DNA of 64,000 nucleotides from Bradysia coprophila. Its lineage: Eukaryota; Arthropoda; Insecta; Diptera; Sciaridae. The notes beneath the pieces were generated by a model. That model was not told the origin of the DNA, made no database searches, and saw only the letters and a program-made list of their open reading frames with translations. Location: NCBI RefSeq assembly GCF_014529535.1, contig NW_023503376.1:682001-746000 (forward strand), written 5' to 3'. The number at the start of each line of letters is the position of its first letter. Within the stretch, counting starts at the first letter, position 1. The position numbers and the translations under genes are program-made. This document shows positions 54,356 through 64,000 of this stretch, one piece after another.

Positions 54356-54806
54356 TTAACCAGCTCTGTTCGAACTTTGTGCATTCATTCTGTTGTTGCA
54401 TCTCTACAAAAAAATATGTCCGGTCCATGAACTGGATAAAATGAAAATTTTCAAAATAAAACCTACCATCAAACTGGCATGCGTTTTGGTATCTTTGAGC
54501 AGACAGTTCTTGATCTAATTAAAAGTTAGGTATCAGATGGGCGTGTCTCACTCCCACATAAACAATCGATTTAAAACTTACCGCGTCCCTTTTGCTCTGA
54601 CTAGCACAAATTGTATTCCTTGTCGTAATCCAATCTTTGGCAGCACTTTGCTGACGCATACACCTTCCAATTACTTCATTCGTTTGAGTACCCACACATT
54701 GCTTAAACGATGTCCATTGATTGGAGGTCCATTTGCACGGAGGAAATGAGTCCTGACCAAAGACTGAAGCGATTGTAAACCAAATTATAATTACCAGAGC
54801 TTTCAT
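54356..54806 (-). CDS. Small secreted six-cysteine protein, unknown family
   Basis: Exon 1 is 54582-54806 (75 aa), exon 2 is 54467-54514 (16 aa), exon 3 is 54356-54403 (15 aa and stop); all junctions are phase 0 with GTAAGT and GTAGGT donors. The product is 106 aa. A clear signal peptide (MKALVIIIWFTIASVFG) is followed by QDSFPPCKWTSNQW. Six cysteines, about residues 24, 37, 49, 67, 79 and 93, would allow three disulphides. The spacing does not match odorant-binding proteins or common protease inhibitors known to me. Exon 3 depends on one of two possible acceptors (TTTGTAG versus AACAACAG), so the C-terminus is less certain. Confidence 0.6.
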
Positions 54807-55194
54807 TCCGAAGGCGAGAAAAATTCTGGTCGAAATTTTCCCTCAGAGTGTCGAAGTAAATATGACGATGTGTGGTCGGTGGTATAACTGTATAATGAGC
54901 TACTGCATTCAGATGAAATGATACACTAATTATGATTGCATGATTGCACTTTTGTTGGTCTTTCATTCATCAGTGAATATTAATTGAATGAATCGTTAAC
55001 GATGCGCCAATACAACAAAATGTGATTATTGATAGACACACTATGTGTCGATGCATGTGACGAATTTGTATTTTATTCATTTTAATTACAGCAATTTATT
55101 TAATAGTGATCGGCAGCCAGATAAACGCTAATAAAACGCTCATCTCAAAGCGTATTTTGTGGTTGAATTTTATGGTAAAAATCTATTCGAGAAA
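54807..55194. other. Intergenic, 5' flank of the secreted protein gene
   Basis: No gene or repeat recognised. Confidence 0.3.
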
Positions 55195-55490
55195 AGTGTG
55201 ACGCAGTCTATGAAGTACAATTTCTAAAATGAATGATATCGCTAGAGTTGACGCTTTCAGCTTCGTTACGCAAAAATTAAATTTTACACCCAATTTTAGT
55301 TCAAACAAGCTGGCTTAGTTTTTCTCATCATCTGCCAAATAATTTTCTCCAAAAAAAAATTTGACTGGAAGCAACCAAAATTTTACCAAAAAAGTCTGCG
55401 TTGCAAAGTGGCAGATGTTCAGGAACAGACCAGCAAGAAAATTTATCTGCCACATGCGACGCAGATTTTTTTGGTAAAATTTTGGTTGTT
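55195..55490. repeat. GTGACGCAAGTCC family, decayed copy
   Basis: GTGACGCAGTCTATG near the left, GCAAAGTGGCAGATGTTCAG and ATCTGCCACATGCGACGCAG near the right, with the AAATTTTACCAAAAAAG / TTTTTTGGTAAAATTT pair, as in 46880-47280. Confidence 0.5.
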
Positions 55491-55493
55491 TTT

Positions 55494-55640
55494 CCGAAAA
55501 TTTGACGAAATTCGAAAATTTGACGAAAATCGAAAATTTGACGAAAATCGAAAATTTGACGAAAATCGAAAATTTGACGAAAATCGAAAATTTGACAAAT
55601 TCAAAAATTTGACAAGAATCGAAAATTTGACGAAAATCCC
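55494..55640 (+). repeat. 18-bp minisatellite, about eight units
   Basis: Tandem CGAAAATTTGACGAAAAT with few changes. Because 18 is divisible by three it creates long open frames on both strands (KFDENR and its mirror), which are not evidence of a gene. Confidence 0.85.
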
Positions 55641-56674
55641 CTCTGTGCTACTCGTAAAACTCTGAGACTTTGCCGAAGAAAGTAACCCTCTATCTGCAAC
55701 CATTCAAGAATTACCTCTAAAAGCGTAATTGACACACCCATTCCCAATTTTTGACATTTTGTACATATGCCAATCTGTTCTGTAACTCTTTATCTTTCAT
55801 AACCCAAAAAAATATTAGTCCTTTCATCCTACGTTCGAGTAGCTCAAAATTTGGTCACTCTGACCACTCTAGCTCAACCGAATCTGCACCAATGTTTCTA
55901 ATTATTTTTTTTGTTCGATTTGTGTGGCGAATACCTTTCATTTGATGGGTCTCACGCCTTTATAGGTTTCAATACAGCTAAGCTACAGCCGAAAACGCGT
56001 TCCCGACCCTCGAAAACAACACTCAGAAACCACTTCGAGGCCAATAAAACAAAATTCTGGTTTTTCCTGGGGTAATGGCGTATTACATTTTCATTTTTAT
56101 GCCCACCCTGAGGTTCCTGCAAAATTTCATGGAGATTGGCTGACTAGTTTCCGAGATCGACCGTCGATAGATAGACAGATAGAAACATACAGAGTAAGTT
56201 GAAAGATTTTGATTGTTTAGGAAAAGTCAATTTGGTGTATTTTGTATGAAAAGTGACCAATTTCAAAACGATTTATCTCCGGCAATTTTAAACCTGCATA
56301 ATCGAGTGATAGCTCGTTTTGCTCGTATTTGAAGCGAGAGTATGATAGAATAGGATATAGTGGGGATATAGTCTAAAGGGCAGAAACTGAAATGTTCGGC
56401 TATACATAGTTGCCGCGTCTCAAAAAAATTTCTTCGTTCTTTTTTTGGAAGTTACACTGCGTCAAGTCCTCCGCTATCGCTTCGGACATGATTTAGTTCA
56501 GGTAACAATTCGGTCAGAAAAACACACACAAAAAAATTGAATCTCGTCTCATCGAGGTCTCTCAGTGACTATAAGGTGTGGCAAATGCAGACCAAAATGA
56601 TTTGGTCACCAGATCTCACTCTGCTTTCAAATTTCGGCTATAATGTCTCTGCAAGTAAGTAGACTGTAGTGTTA
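55641..56674. other. Gene-free region
   Basis: Contains GATAGATAGACAGATAGAAAC near 56165, similar in character to the GACGGACA tracts of the dispersed repeats. No gene recognised. Confidence 0.35.
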
Positions 56675-57121
56675 AGTATAGTTTCCACTTAAAAGGAGCA
56701 CTCCGTTTAGCCTCCGTTTACATGACAGTTATAAAATAGAACAAAGGAACTGTCACGTAAACCAAGGCTGTATACTTTGGGGAGGTCACGCAGATACAGA
56801 TACGCGGGTTACACACCACAGTTGATGATAAAATGGCCGATTTCATACAAAAATTCACCTACTCTGATGATTCTCGTCGTCTTGATGATGTGGTGAAATG
56901 TTTTACATGTAAAATCATCAGACGTGGTGTGTTCCCGCGTATCTAATAAAATGGCGGTCTGCGTGACCTCCCCAAAGTATACAGCCTTGACGTAAACGGA
57001 GTAAAGAATTGAAATAAATTCAATTTCCACTCCGTTTGCGTGACAGTTCTTTTGTTTTATTTTACAACTGTCATGTAGAGGGAGGCTAAACGGAGTGCTC
57101 TTTTTAAGTGGAAACTATACT
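56675..57121. mobile_element. Palindromic MITE with AGTATAGTTTCC ends, copy 2, interrupted
   Basis: Same ends and CACTCCGTTTAGCC core as 35316-35527, TTA duplication at 56672-56674 and 57122-57124. Split by the 227-bp hAT-type MITE at 56763-56989. The uninterrupted copy at 35.3 kb shows the original sequence. Confidence 0.8.
56763..56989. mobile_element. 227-bp hAT-type MITE, copy 2
   Basis: Ends CAAGGCTGTATACTTTGG and its inverse; perfect 8-bp duplication ACGTAAAC (56755-56762, 56990-56997) within the host MITE. Same length as 13116-13342 with many shared strings (GGGGAGGTCA, GGGTTACACACCAC, ATCATCAGACGTGGTGTG). Confidence 0.85.
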
Positions 57122-57408
57122 TTAAGCCAAAACACCGTAACACATTTTTGTGTCCTTACTTTTAAAGAGCTTTCGAGAGCTTTGAACTTTTTTTGTGATC
57201 CACTGAAATATTTCACTTTTCCAAAGGAATCCAGAAGAAATTTAAAGCTTTTGAAAGCCCTCTAAAGCACACAAACACGGCAGTGGTAGAAGGTAGTATG
57301 TTCGTAAATGAAAAAGCTCAAAAACCGAATTTATTCCAGCAAATTTATTGTGTGAATACTTAGCGTAACCATAACTTATGCTGAAACCGTCCGCGCCCAT
57401 TTCTCATT

Positions 57409-60400
57409 CTATAAAAAGACTTCATCCTTCAGGCTGTCGGTCCCGGTCTCTGTATTACAATTGAACTGATCCGTTCGCAAAAGGTAAGCTTTTGTAATCT
57501 TATTTCTGTCCAGAACAGCATATGCCTTTTTCAACGTTTCTAAGTCGGGATTCTGTTCACGGGTTAAAATCCACACCATTTCTATAAGAACAATGAAGAG
57601 AACGTGAGAACGTAGTTGTGGCAAATTTTACGTTTCATTTACTTCCACTCATCAGACCGCCCAAATCTCTACACGAATAGACTACGGCAAACGTTGAATA
57701 GTCTGTGTCCAAAATCCAGTAATTAGCTTCGAAGTTGCTCGCTGATAAAGGATAGAATTTGTGAATGGTAAAGGCTTTATTTCCTCCAGTTTTTAAGTAA
57801 CGCAAAATCTAATTAACTTACCAGGAGATGGCAAAGAATTGAATCTTACACTTAATTTGCCTGGTGATACTATGGTAGCACTACCAGATACTTTGCCTTC
57901 ATTTCCGGTGCTATAAGGAAACAATTTGAAGAATTTTCATCTTGTTTTTGAGGATCTTTTGGATAAAGCCCTGTCAAAAGACTATAATGACCTAAGATTT
58001 CAGGCCAGGTCAGGTATTTAGCCCCGCAATAAAAATTTGGTCCGTCTGTCCGTCTGTCCGTCTGTCCGTCACGTCGATATCTTGAGTAAATCAAATCCGA
58101 TTTCAAAATTTTTTTTTTCCCTGAAAGATAGTCAAAATAGTGAGGCTAAGTTCGAAGATGGGCATATTCGGATAGGCCCTTCGTGAGTTAGGGCCGCCTA
58201 AGTGATTTAAGGTCTTTTGGTGATATTTATGGCAAAATAAACGATGGAAATGTAGATGACACGGCAAATGATAGGTATTGTCAATACCAATCCAGGAAAA
58301 AAACGTTTTTTAAAATCGGGTGAGTGGACCGTGAGTTAGGGCCTTAGAAGTGAAAAGCTACTAGGGCCCTATGTGTATTTTACATAGAACTCAAGTAAAT
58401 TTAATCCGGTTTTCGTAATTTTTGTTTCATTTGGAAGGTAATCGAACGCCGAATAGAAAGTTTTTGAAAAATTATTAAATTTGGGTCCTTGGACTAAGGC
58501 CACTACTAGGGCCCTATGTGTATTTTACATTGAACTCGAGTAAATTTCATTCGTTTTTCGTAATTTTTGTGTCATTTGGACGGTAATCAAAGGCCGAATA
58601 GAAAGTTTTTGAAAAATTATTAAATTTGGGTCCTTGGACTAAGGCCACTACTAGGGCCCTATGTGTATTTTACATTGAACTCGAGTAAATTTCATTCGTT
58701 TTTCGTAATTTTTGTGTCATTTGGACGGTAATCAAAGGCCGAATAGAAAGTTTTTGAAAAATTATTAAATTTGGGTCCTTGGACTAAGGCCACTACTAGG
58801 GCCCTATGTGTATTGTACATTGAACTCGAGTAAATTTCATTCGTTTTTCGTAATTTGTGTGTCATTTGGAAGGTAATCAAAGGCCGAATAGAATGTTGTT
58901 GAAAAAAAAATTAAATTTGGGTCCTCGGACTAAGGCCGCTACTAGGACCCTATGCGTATTCTACATACAACTCGAGTAAATTTCATCCGTTTTTCGTAAT
59001 TTTTGTTCCATTTGAAAGATAATCGAACACCGAATAGAATGTTGTTGAAAAAAAATTAAATTTGGGTCCTCGGACTAAGGCCGCTACTAGGGCCCTATGC
59101 GTATTCTACATACAACTCGAGTAAATTTCATCCGTTTTTCGTAATTTTTGTTTCATTTGGAAGGTAAGGAAAGGCCGAATAGAATGTTGTTGAAAAAAAA
59201 AAAAATTTGGGTCCTTGGACTAAGGCCGCTACTAGGGCCCTATGTGTATTTTACATATAACTCGAGCAAATTTCATCCGTTTTTCGTAATTTTTGTTTCA
59301 TTTGGAAGGTAATCAAATGCCGAATAGAATGTTGTTGAAAAAAAAATTAAATTTGGGTCCTCGGACTAAGGCCGCTACTAGGGCCCTATGTGTATTTTAC
59401 ATATAACTCGAGCAAATTTCATCCGTTTTCCGTATTTTTCGTTTCATTTGGAAGGTAATCAAAGGCCGAATAGAATGTAGTTGAAAAAAATTAAATTTGG
59501 ATCCTCGGACTGAGGCCGATACTAGGCCCTATGTGTATTTATACTCAATAAATTAAAATTTTAGGGCTATTTGAAATTTTTGTTTTATTTGAAAGGAACG
59601 TCGTACGGGGCTTCGTAATTGCGCTATGCGCAATTTCTAAGATGTACACATTACATAATAATTTTACTTTAACTACTTTAACCGGCGCATAGGCTTACGG
59701 TCAAAGTAGGGTGACAGACGCACTAGGGTCACGTACGCAATAGATATACGGGTTTGTACGGGGCTCAGTCGCAGCAAACGCTCCGACTGTTCTGATGGCT
59801 CGTTTTTGATGAGGAAACCGGACTTAAATTTTTGAACCTGATTTTTTTAGTAATTTCAATACCAATTTGTAAAAAAAAACATTTCGGTTCAACCTGACCT
59901 GGCAGGTCAATTGGGTTTCAAGTAAAATTTGTTAAGAGCGCTCACCACTTGGCAAATTTCTAGCCTACATTTATGCGCAAAAATATTCGTTTTTTGATGA
60001 TCTTTGCAAAATGTGTAATTTATACATTTGGCAAAGGTTTCTCCAAGTGGGATAAGTAATCAACTACAAACCAATTCTTCCTTTAAAAGTAACACATTTT
60101 TGCGTGCTTTAATGGTTTTACTTTTTCAAAAAAAGATTTTGGTTCAGAGAAATCGTCAAAAAACGAATATTTTTGCGCACAAATGTAGGCTACAAAATTG
60201 CCAAGGGGTGAGCGCTCTTAATATTAGTCGGAGCTATATGGTCTCAGAATATGCGTATCGTTTGTCCCACTTTAACTTAACCAAAGTGGTTTCAAGTTAC
60301 AAAAGTGATTATTGTATCTGTCGTCTTGATTCACGGGATTGTGTTTACAGTAAATCTCTCAGTGCCAAAAAAAGATCGTATTACTCTTAGACATCCCTTG

Positions 60401-60801
60401 AACTTACAATCGATTTATCTGTCGATTCACAACCGACACATCACCGTTTTCCATTTTACCATATGTAGCAGTTATACATTTACCACCCACTTCAAACACA
60501 AATGGATATTTTTCCGCTTCGTACCACAGTCCCACATACTGAACAAAATAGAAAAATTCGTCAAAATGTGCTCAGATCTAGATGCAAAGCAAATGTGATT
60601 TAAGCTTGCCTTCTCCAAATCGAAATTATCACCAACTGCTACATCTACTTCCGGGCATTTACCGAAGGCCGGCACTTGAGCAGAAAATATATTGCACTTG
60701 AGCAGCAGAATAAACAATATTCTGAAAAATAAAGATGTAAAAAAATTACTACCTGCCCCATGCGAAAGTTGACCATTACATATCAATTTATTCCATACCA
60801 T
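57409..60801 (-). CDS. Apolipoprotein D-like lipocalin (Lazarillo type)
   Basis: Secreted lipid/retinoid-binding lipocalin; insect relatives are NLaz, GLaz and Karl. Exons on the minus strand: 60610-60801, 60408-60538, 57822-57910, 57643-57741, 57409-57581; joined in frame to 227 aa. Seen: hydrophobic leader ending near residue 41 (NIFSA/QVPAFGKCP), CPEVDV, the lipocalin G-x-W motif (YVGLWYEAEKYPF, residues 65-77), GGKCITATY, the ANYWILDTDYSTFAVVYSC block diagnostic of ApoD, and a last exon MVWILTREQNPD with NCNTET. Intron 1 (60539-60609) starts with GC (AAG/GCAAGC), a GC-AG intron. Intron 2 (57911-60407) is swollen by the 145-bp array element. The start is uncertain: the sequence before residue 30 could be spliced differently. 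AATAAA on the minus strand at 57330-57335 and 57344-57349. Confidence 0.88.
58017..59820 (-). repeat. Element with a 145-bp tandem array, copy 2, in a lipocalin intron
   Basis: Opposite orientation to 38338-40637. Starts TTTAGCCCCG, has the GTCCGTCTGTCCGTCTGTCC tract at 58041, and ends with TTCGTAATTGCGCTATGCGC and CAAACGCTCCGACTGTTCTG. It lies wholly within lipocalin intron 2. No coding content. Confidence 0.7.
58360..59535 (-). repeat. ~145-bp tandem array, about eight units
   Basis: ACTAGGGCCCTATG or variants recurs at 58370, 58505, 58650, 58795, 58941, 59086, 59231, 59377 and 59521, mostly 145 bp apart. Inverted, the unit aligns with that of 38580-39460 (CCTTAGTCCAAGGACCCAAA, TTTACTCGA, ATTCGGC). 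Confidence 0.88.
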
Positions 60802-61338
60802 GATACATTGGATGCTGCTACATATGTCATAACTTCTATTCGGAAAAAAAACTTTGTGTTACTCGCAAACTCAGTCGAGTGTTTTTAAGCAACTCAAAGT
60901 CTACACTTGTCGAAAACACAGTTACCGAAGCGAACGAGTGACTTTGCTTTTATCACTGAATTCACGCCGTAAGTGCGGTCGAAATTCAAAATGGAAAGTG
61001 CGTTAGGTCTTTCTAACGTAGCGTCATTTTCACTTTTACTGTTCACTTTTTCATCTAATCGTTCACTTAAAATTCAAATTTTAGGCGCACTTACGGCGTG
61101 AGTTTTTACGTCGCGTCATGTAATGAATTACTGTCGCAGCATACAATGTAACCTACTATTACATGCTAAAATAGTATGTTCTGTTACAAGTGTTGTAATG
61201 TTGATTTTTTCACCCAAGTTTTCCAGTCCGACTTGATAATCAGAAGTGTAGTAATTGTCAGGGATATCACAAAACAAAACTTGTTTCGAGCCTTTTAAGT
61301 CAACATTTAGGTAGGAATCAGAACATGTCTCGTAAGTC
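60802..61338. other. 5' flank of the lipocalin gene with a palindromic MITE
   Basis: About 60955-61116 has inverted ends TTCACGCCGTAAGTGCGG and GCGCACTTACGGCGTGAGT around an AT-rich middle. The remainder is unassigned. Confidence 0.5.
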
Positions 61339-63789
61339 TTTAGACCCGTACGAAGTACTGGGGTCTTATAGGTTTACGCATACGTTTGTAATAGGGTGTG
61401 TCGATTTCAATTATTTTTTTTAGTTATTCCGGGTTCCGCCCTACCGCGATTCACCCTCGCACTAGCAATAATAATCAGCCAAATTTTTTTTTCTAAGTCA
61501 ATATAAGCTTGCACCGTCACTTTTTCAAAAATTTTCGAGCTACACGAGATAGCTGGATTATGGGTCCGAACCAAAAAAAATCTACAGATGCTTTTGCAAA
61601 GTTTTCACTCTGTACGGCATCTAGAGGGTCTACTAGAACATACAAAAATATAAAAAATTTAAAAAATGTTTTACCGTCATTTTGGTATAGCATCAAGTTT
61701 CACCGAGGTGGAATTTTCAAGAATTTTGTAAGTGGAAAAGTCATCTCTTCTGGGTGAATTTTTTTCAAGCTATTGTTGTGATAGCTCATTTTGTAGGTAT
61801 TTCAATAGCGCATCCAGCAAACATACAGTTTAGATAGATAAATTTAAATATTTTTTGGTTTCGCTGTTGGAAGGCCCAAAAATTGGGCATTTCTTCGAGT
61901 ATGGAGACAATTAACATTTTAAATACAGCAAGTAAATGAAAATTTTTGACAGAAATTCAAATATTATTCATGAATAACACATTTAAAAGCTGAAAATAAT
62001 AAGATTTCGTTTTTTAAGAGAAGCCAATTTGTTATGTTTTCGAAAATACCCAAAGAAATGCCCCATTTTTGGGCCTTCCAACAGTGAAACCAAAAAATAT
62101 TTAAATTTACCTATCGAAACTGTACGTTTGCTGGATGCGCTATTGAAATACCTACAAAATGAGCTATCACAACAATAGCTTGAAAAAAATTCACCCAGGT
62201 GAGATGACTTTTCCACTTACAAAATTCTTGATAATTCCACCTCGGTGAAACTTGATGCTATACCAAAATGACGGTAAAACATTTTTTTAACTTTTTTTAA
62301 TTTTTGTATGTTCTAGTAGACCCTCTAGATGCCGTACAGAGTGAAAACTTTGCAAAAGCATCTGTAGATTTTTTTTGGTTCGGACCCATAATCCAGCTAT
62401 CTCGTGTAGCTCGAAAATTTTTGAAAAAGTGACGGTGCAAGCTTATATTGACTTAGAAAAAAAAAATTTTGCTGATTATTATTGCTAGTGCGAGGGTGAA
62501 TCGCGGTAGGGCGGAACCCGGAATGACTAAAAAAATTAATTGAAATCGACACACCCTAGTTTGTAACACGTCGAATTGGACTCCCTGAGTAAGGGGAAAC
62601 CTATTGTGGTTGTCTAGAGATGCCAAATCCGCGAAAAAAAAATGTCCGTCTGTCTGTCCGTCTGTCGGTCCGTCTGTCTGTCCGTCTGTCCGTCTGTCTG
62701 TCCGTCTGTCTGTCTGCACGATAACTTGAGTAAAACGCATCCGATTTTGAAAATTCTTTTTTTGCCCGTTTGGTAATGTCAAAAAACAGGCTAAGTTCGA
62801 AGATGAGTGATTTTGGATCGACCCCTCCCGAGCTGTGGCCCAATAAGTGCTTTACGGTTTTTCGAAGATATCTCCGGACATTTAAACGTTAAACTTGTAA
62901 GTGATACGTCAAATAAAAGGTATTTACAATACCGATCGACAAAAAAAAAGTTTATGGAAATCGGATGTCCGACTCGTGAGTTAGACCCCTTGGTGTGGAA
63001 CAGGCACAGGGCGGCAAGCAGTTTTTGCTTGTAGGTCGGCCACATTTGAACATATTTCGTCTGTTTTAGCTTTATTAGATAGGTATTGACCGTACCAATC
63101 AGGGAATTTTTTTTTATGAAATTATGTTCTCCGGAGCGTGAGCTAGGTCTCTTGGAGTGAGCTCTTATCTGGCTACTCGGAAGTACAGTGAACGTGGTGT
63201 ATTTTGACAATATCTCGAGTAAATTTTGACCGAATTTCATGATTTTTTTTTGTTTCAAAGGTATTAACGAATGTAAAGCGTCGGTACTATTTCCGGTCTC
63301 CTAACAAAATGGCTGCCGGCGGCCATATTGGATTTTAATAAAAGTGATATAAAGTGGGAAAAATGATGCTTATAGAGTTTCTGTTAACATGGAAATAATT
63401 TGTTATGTGTGTGGGGTTTCAGGGATTCCATATACGGACATCTATATATACCTATATACAGCTATATTGAGCTATATACAGGCATATAGAGCTATATAAT
63501 AGCATATTCCTCTGTGAAATGTTTATTTACAGTGAAATATAGGTAAATATAGCGGTATATAGCTGTTTAAATAGGAATTTATGAAATTTGTCTTCGTACG
63601 GGGCTGTCTATATTGCCTCCGGCAATTTAATTGTATATGATAACAAGGCAAAGAGTGGATAATGTAAGTGATTTTAAAGGGAGAATAGTTTTTCAGCAGA
63701 GAAGAAAATGAAGTAAGAGAAATGAAGAGTTTCACAGTAAAGGCTTTTGATACGAATAGGTGTTTCGTACGGGTCGGCGTTAGCTATGT
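61339..63789 (-). repeat. 1.2-kb repeat family, copy D, interrupted
   Basis: Same orientation as copy B: starts TTAGACCCGTACGAAGTAC and ends GGCGTTAGCTATGT. Split near its left end by the hAT-type element at 61392-62558. It has the longest GTCCGTCTGTCTGTCC tract of the four (62645-62717). Confidence 0.8.
61392..62558. mobile_element. hAT-type foldback element 3, nested in copy D
   Basis: Ends TAGGGTGTGTCGATTTCAAT and ATTGAAATCGACACACCCTA. Perfect 8-bp duplication GTTTGTAA (61384-61391, 62559-62566). The empty site is intact in copies A, B and C. About 500-bp arms flank a loop of roughly 150 bp around 61980, so nearly the whole element is one hairpin. No transposase. Confidence 0.92.
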
Positions 63790-64000
63790 TTTTCAAAATC
63801 ATTCAAAAGTAGCACCAAAACGAAAAATATTCACGTCGCATTGTAAACCGAACGAATGGTGAATTTTCCCGGTCTTTTCGATTTAAACGTCATGACAGCT
63901 GACATATGAGTTGTAGACCAAAACTACAGAAAGAATTCTTTTTAAATTTTGTTTCTTTCAAATAATTGAAATTGCTTTGTGATACCCATTTTGTCATTTT
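63790..64000. other. Right edge of the window, nothing recognised
   Basis: Short AT-rich stretch after copy D. No gene or repeat recognised. Confidence 0.3.

Noticed and set aside
55408-55703. KFDENR-repeat protein and its minus-strand mirror
   Set aside because: Both come from an 18-bp minisatellite, which is open on both strands.
60472-60801. 109-aa single-exon reading of the lipocalin first exon
   Set aside because: It reads through a GC-AG intron and loses the G-x-W motif, which appears in the right frame only after splicing.
62453-63258. Long frames with QTDRQTDG and PLTQGVQFDVLQT in the 1.2-kb repeats (also 18778-19427, 33809-34453, 49442-50089)
   Set aside because: They recur in every copy because the DNA is repeated, overlap in several frames, and the Q-T-D tract is just the GACGGACA microsatellite. 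No transposase motif.

Overview
This is an AT-rich, intron-bearing animal (insect) nuclear sequence. Introns are short with GT-AG borders, the genes have clear insect orthologues, and more than half of the window is transposon-derived DNA. A lower dipteran (a fungus-gnat-like nematoceran) is my guess from overall character, not something I can prove from this sequence alone. All exon models below were built by hand from reading frame, splice sites and family conservation.

Recognisable genes, left to right: a microsomal glutathione S-transferase (MAPEG family, minus, 5.6-6.3 kb); a 134-aa unknown protein (minus, 8.6-9.1 kb); three tandem paralogues of a small Q/N/S-rich protein (plus, 10.5, 14.7 and 16.2 kb) lying in a triplicated segment of 8.2-20.2 kb; an IPP-like BTB-BACK-Kelch protein (plus, 20.3-22.6 kb); CTP synthase copy 1 (minus, 25.6-28.0 kb); EOGT, an ER O-GlcNAc transferase (plus, 30.6-33.3 kb); CTP synthase copy 2 (plus, 41.9-48.5 kb); a small single-exon unknown gene (plus, 53.5 kb); a small secreted six-cysteine protein (minus, 54.4-54.8 kb); and an apolipoprotein-D-like lipocalin (minus, 57.4-60.8 kb). 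The two CTP synthases are complete and divergently oriented. They keep the catalytic residues, but copy 1 has Tyr where copy 2 and the known filament-forming enzymes have His355.

The rest is a dense, nested set of mobile elements, many datable relative to each other through target-site duplications (TSDs) and empty paralogous sites. Two copies of a foldback element (1352-5192 and 6774-8230) have arms made of a repeated 12-bp palindrome and 9-bp TSDs; one has since received a 5'-truncated LINE with a 14-bp TSD. Three long-arm palindromic elements with TAGGG ends and 8-bp TSDs (17492-19562, 23720-25084, 61392-62558) look like one hAT-type foldback family. Four copies of a 1.2-kb repeat with CCCGTACGAAGTAC ends (18.2, 33.8, 48.9 and 61.3 kb) and two inverted copies of a related element built on a 145-bp tandem repeat (38.3-40.6 and 58.0-59.8 kb) share terminal motifs. 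There are also a 109-bp tandem array in an intron of CTP synthase copy 2, a decayed Copia remnant, and many small palindromic MITEs.

No operon logic applies. The genes are independent housekeeping or secretory functions: nucleotide synthesis, ER glycosylation, detoxification, ubiquitin-ligase adaptor and lipid carrier. The most interesting biology is the diverged CTP synthase pair, the palindrome-built foldback element, and the tandemly amplified small Q/N/S-rich genes.
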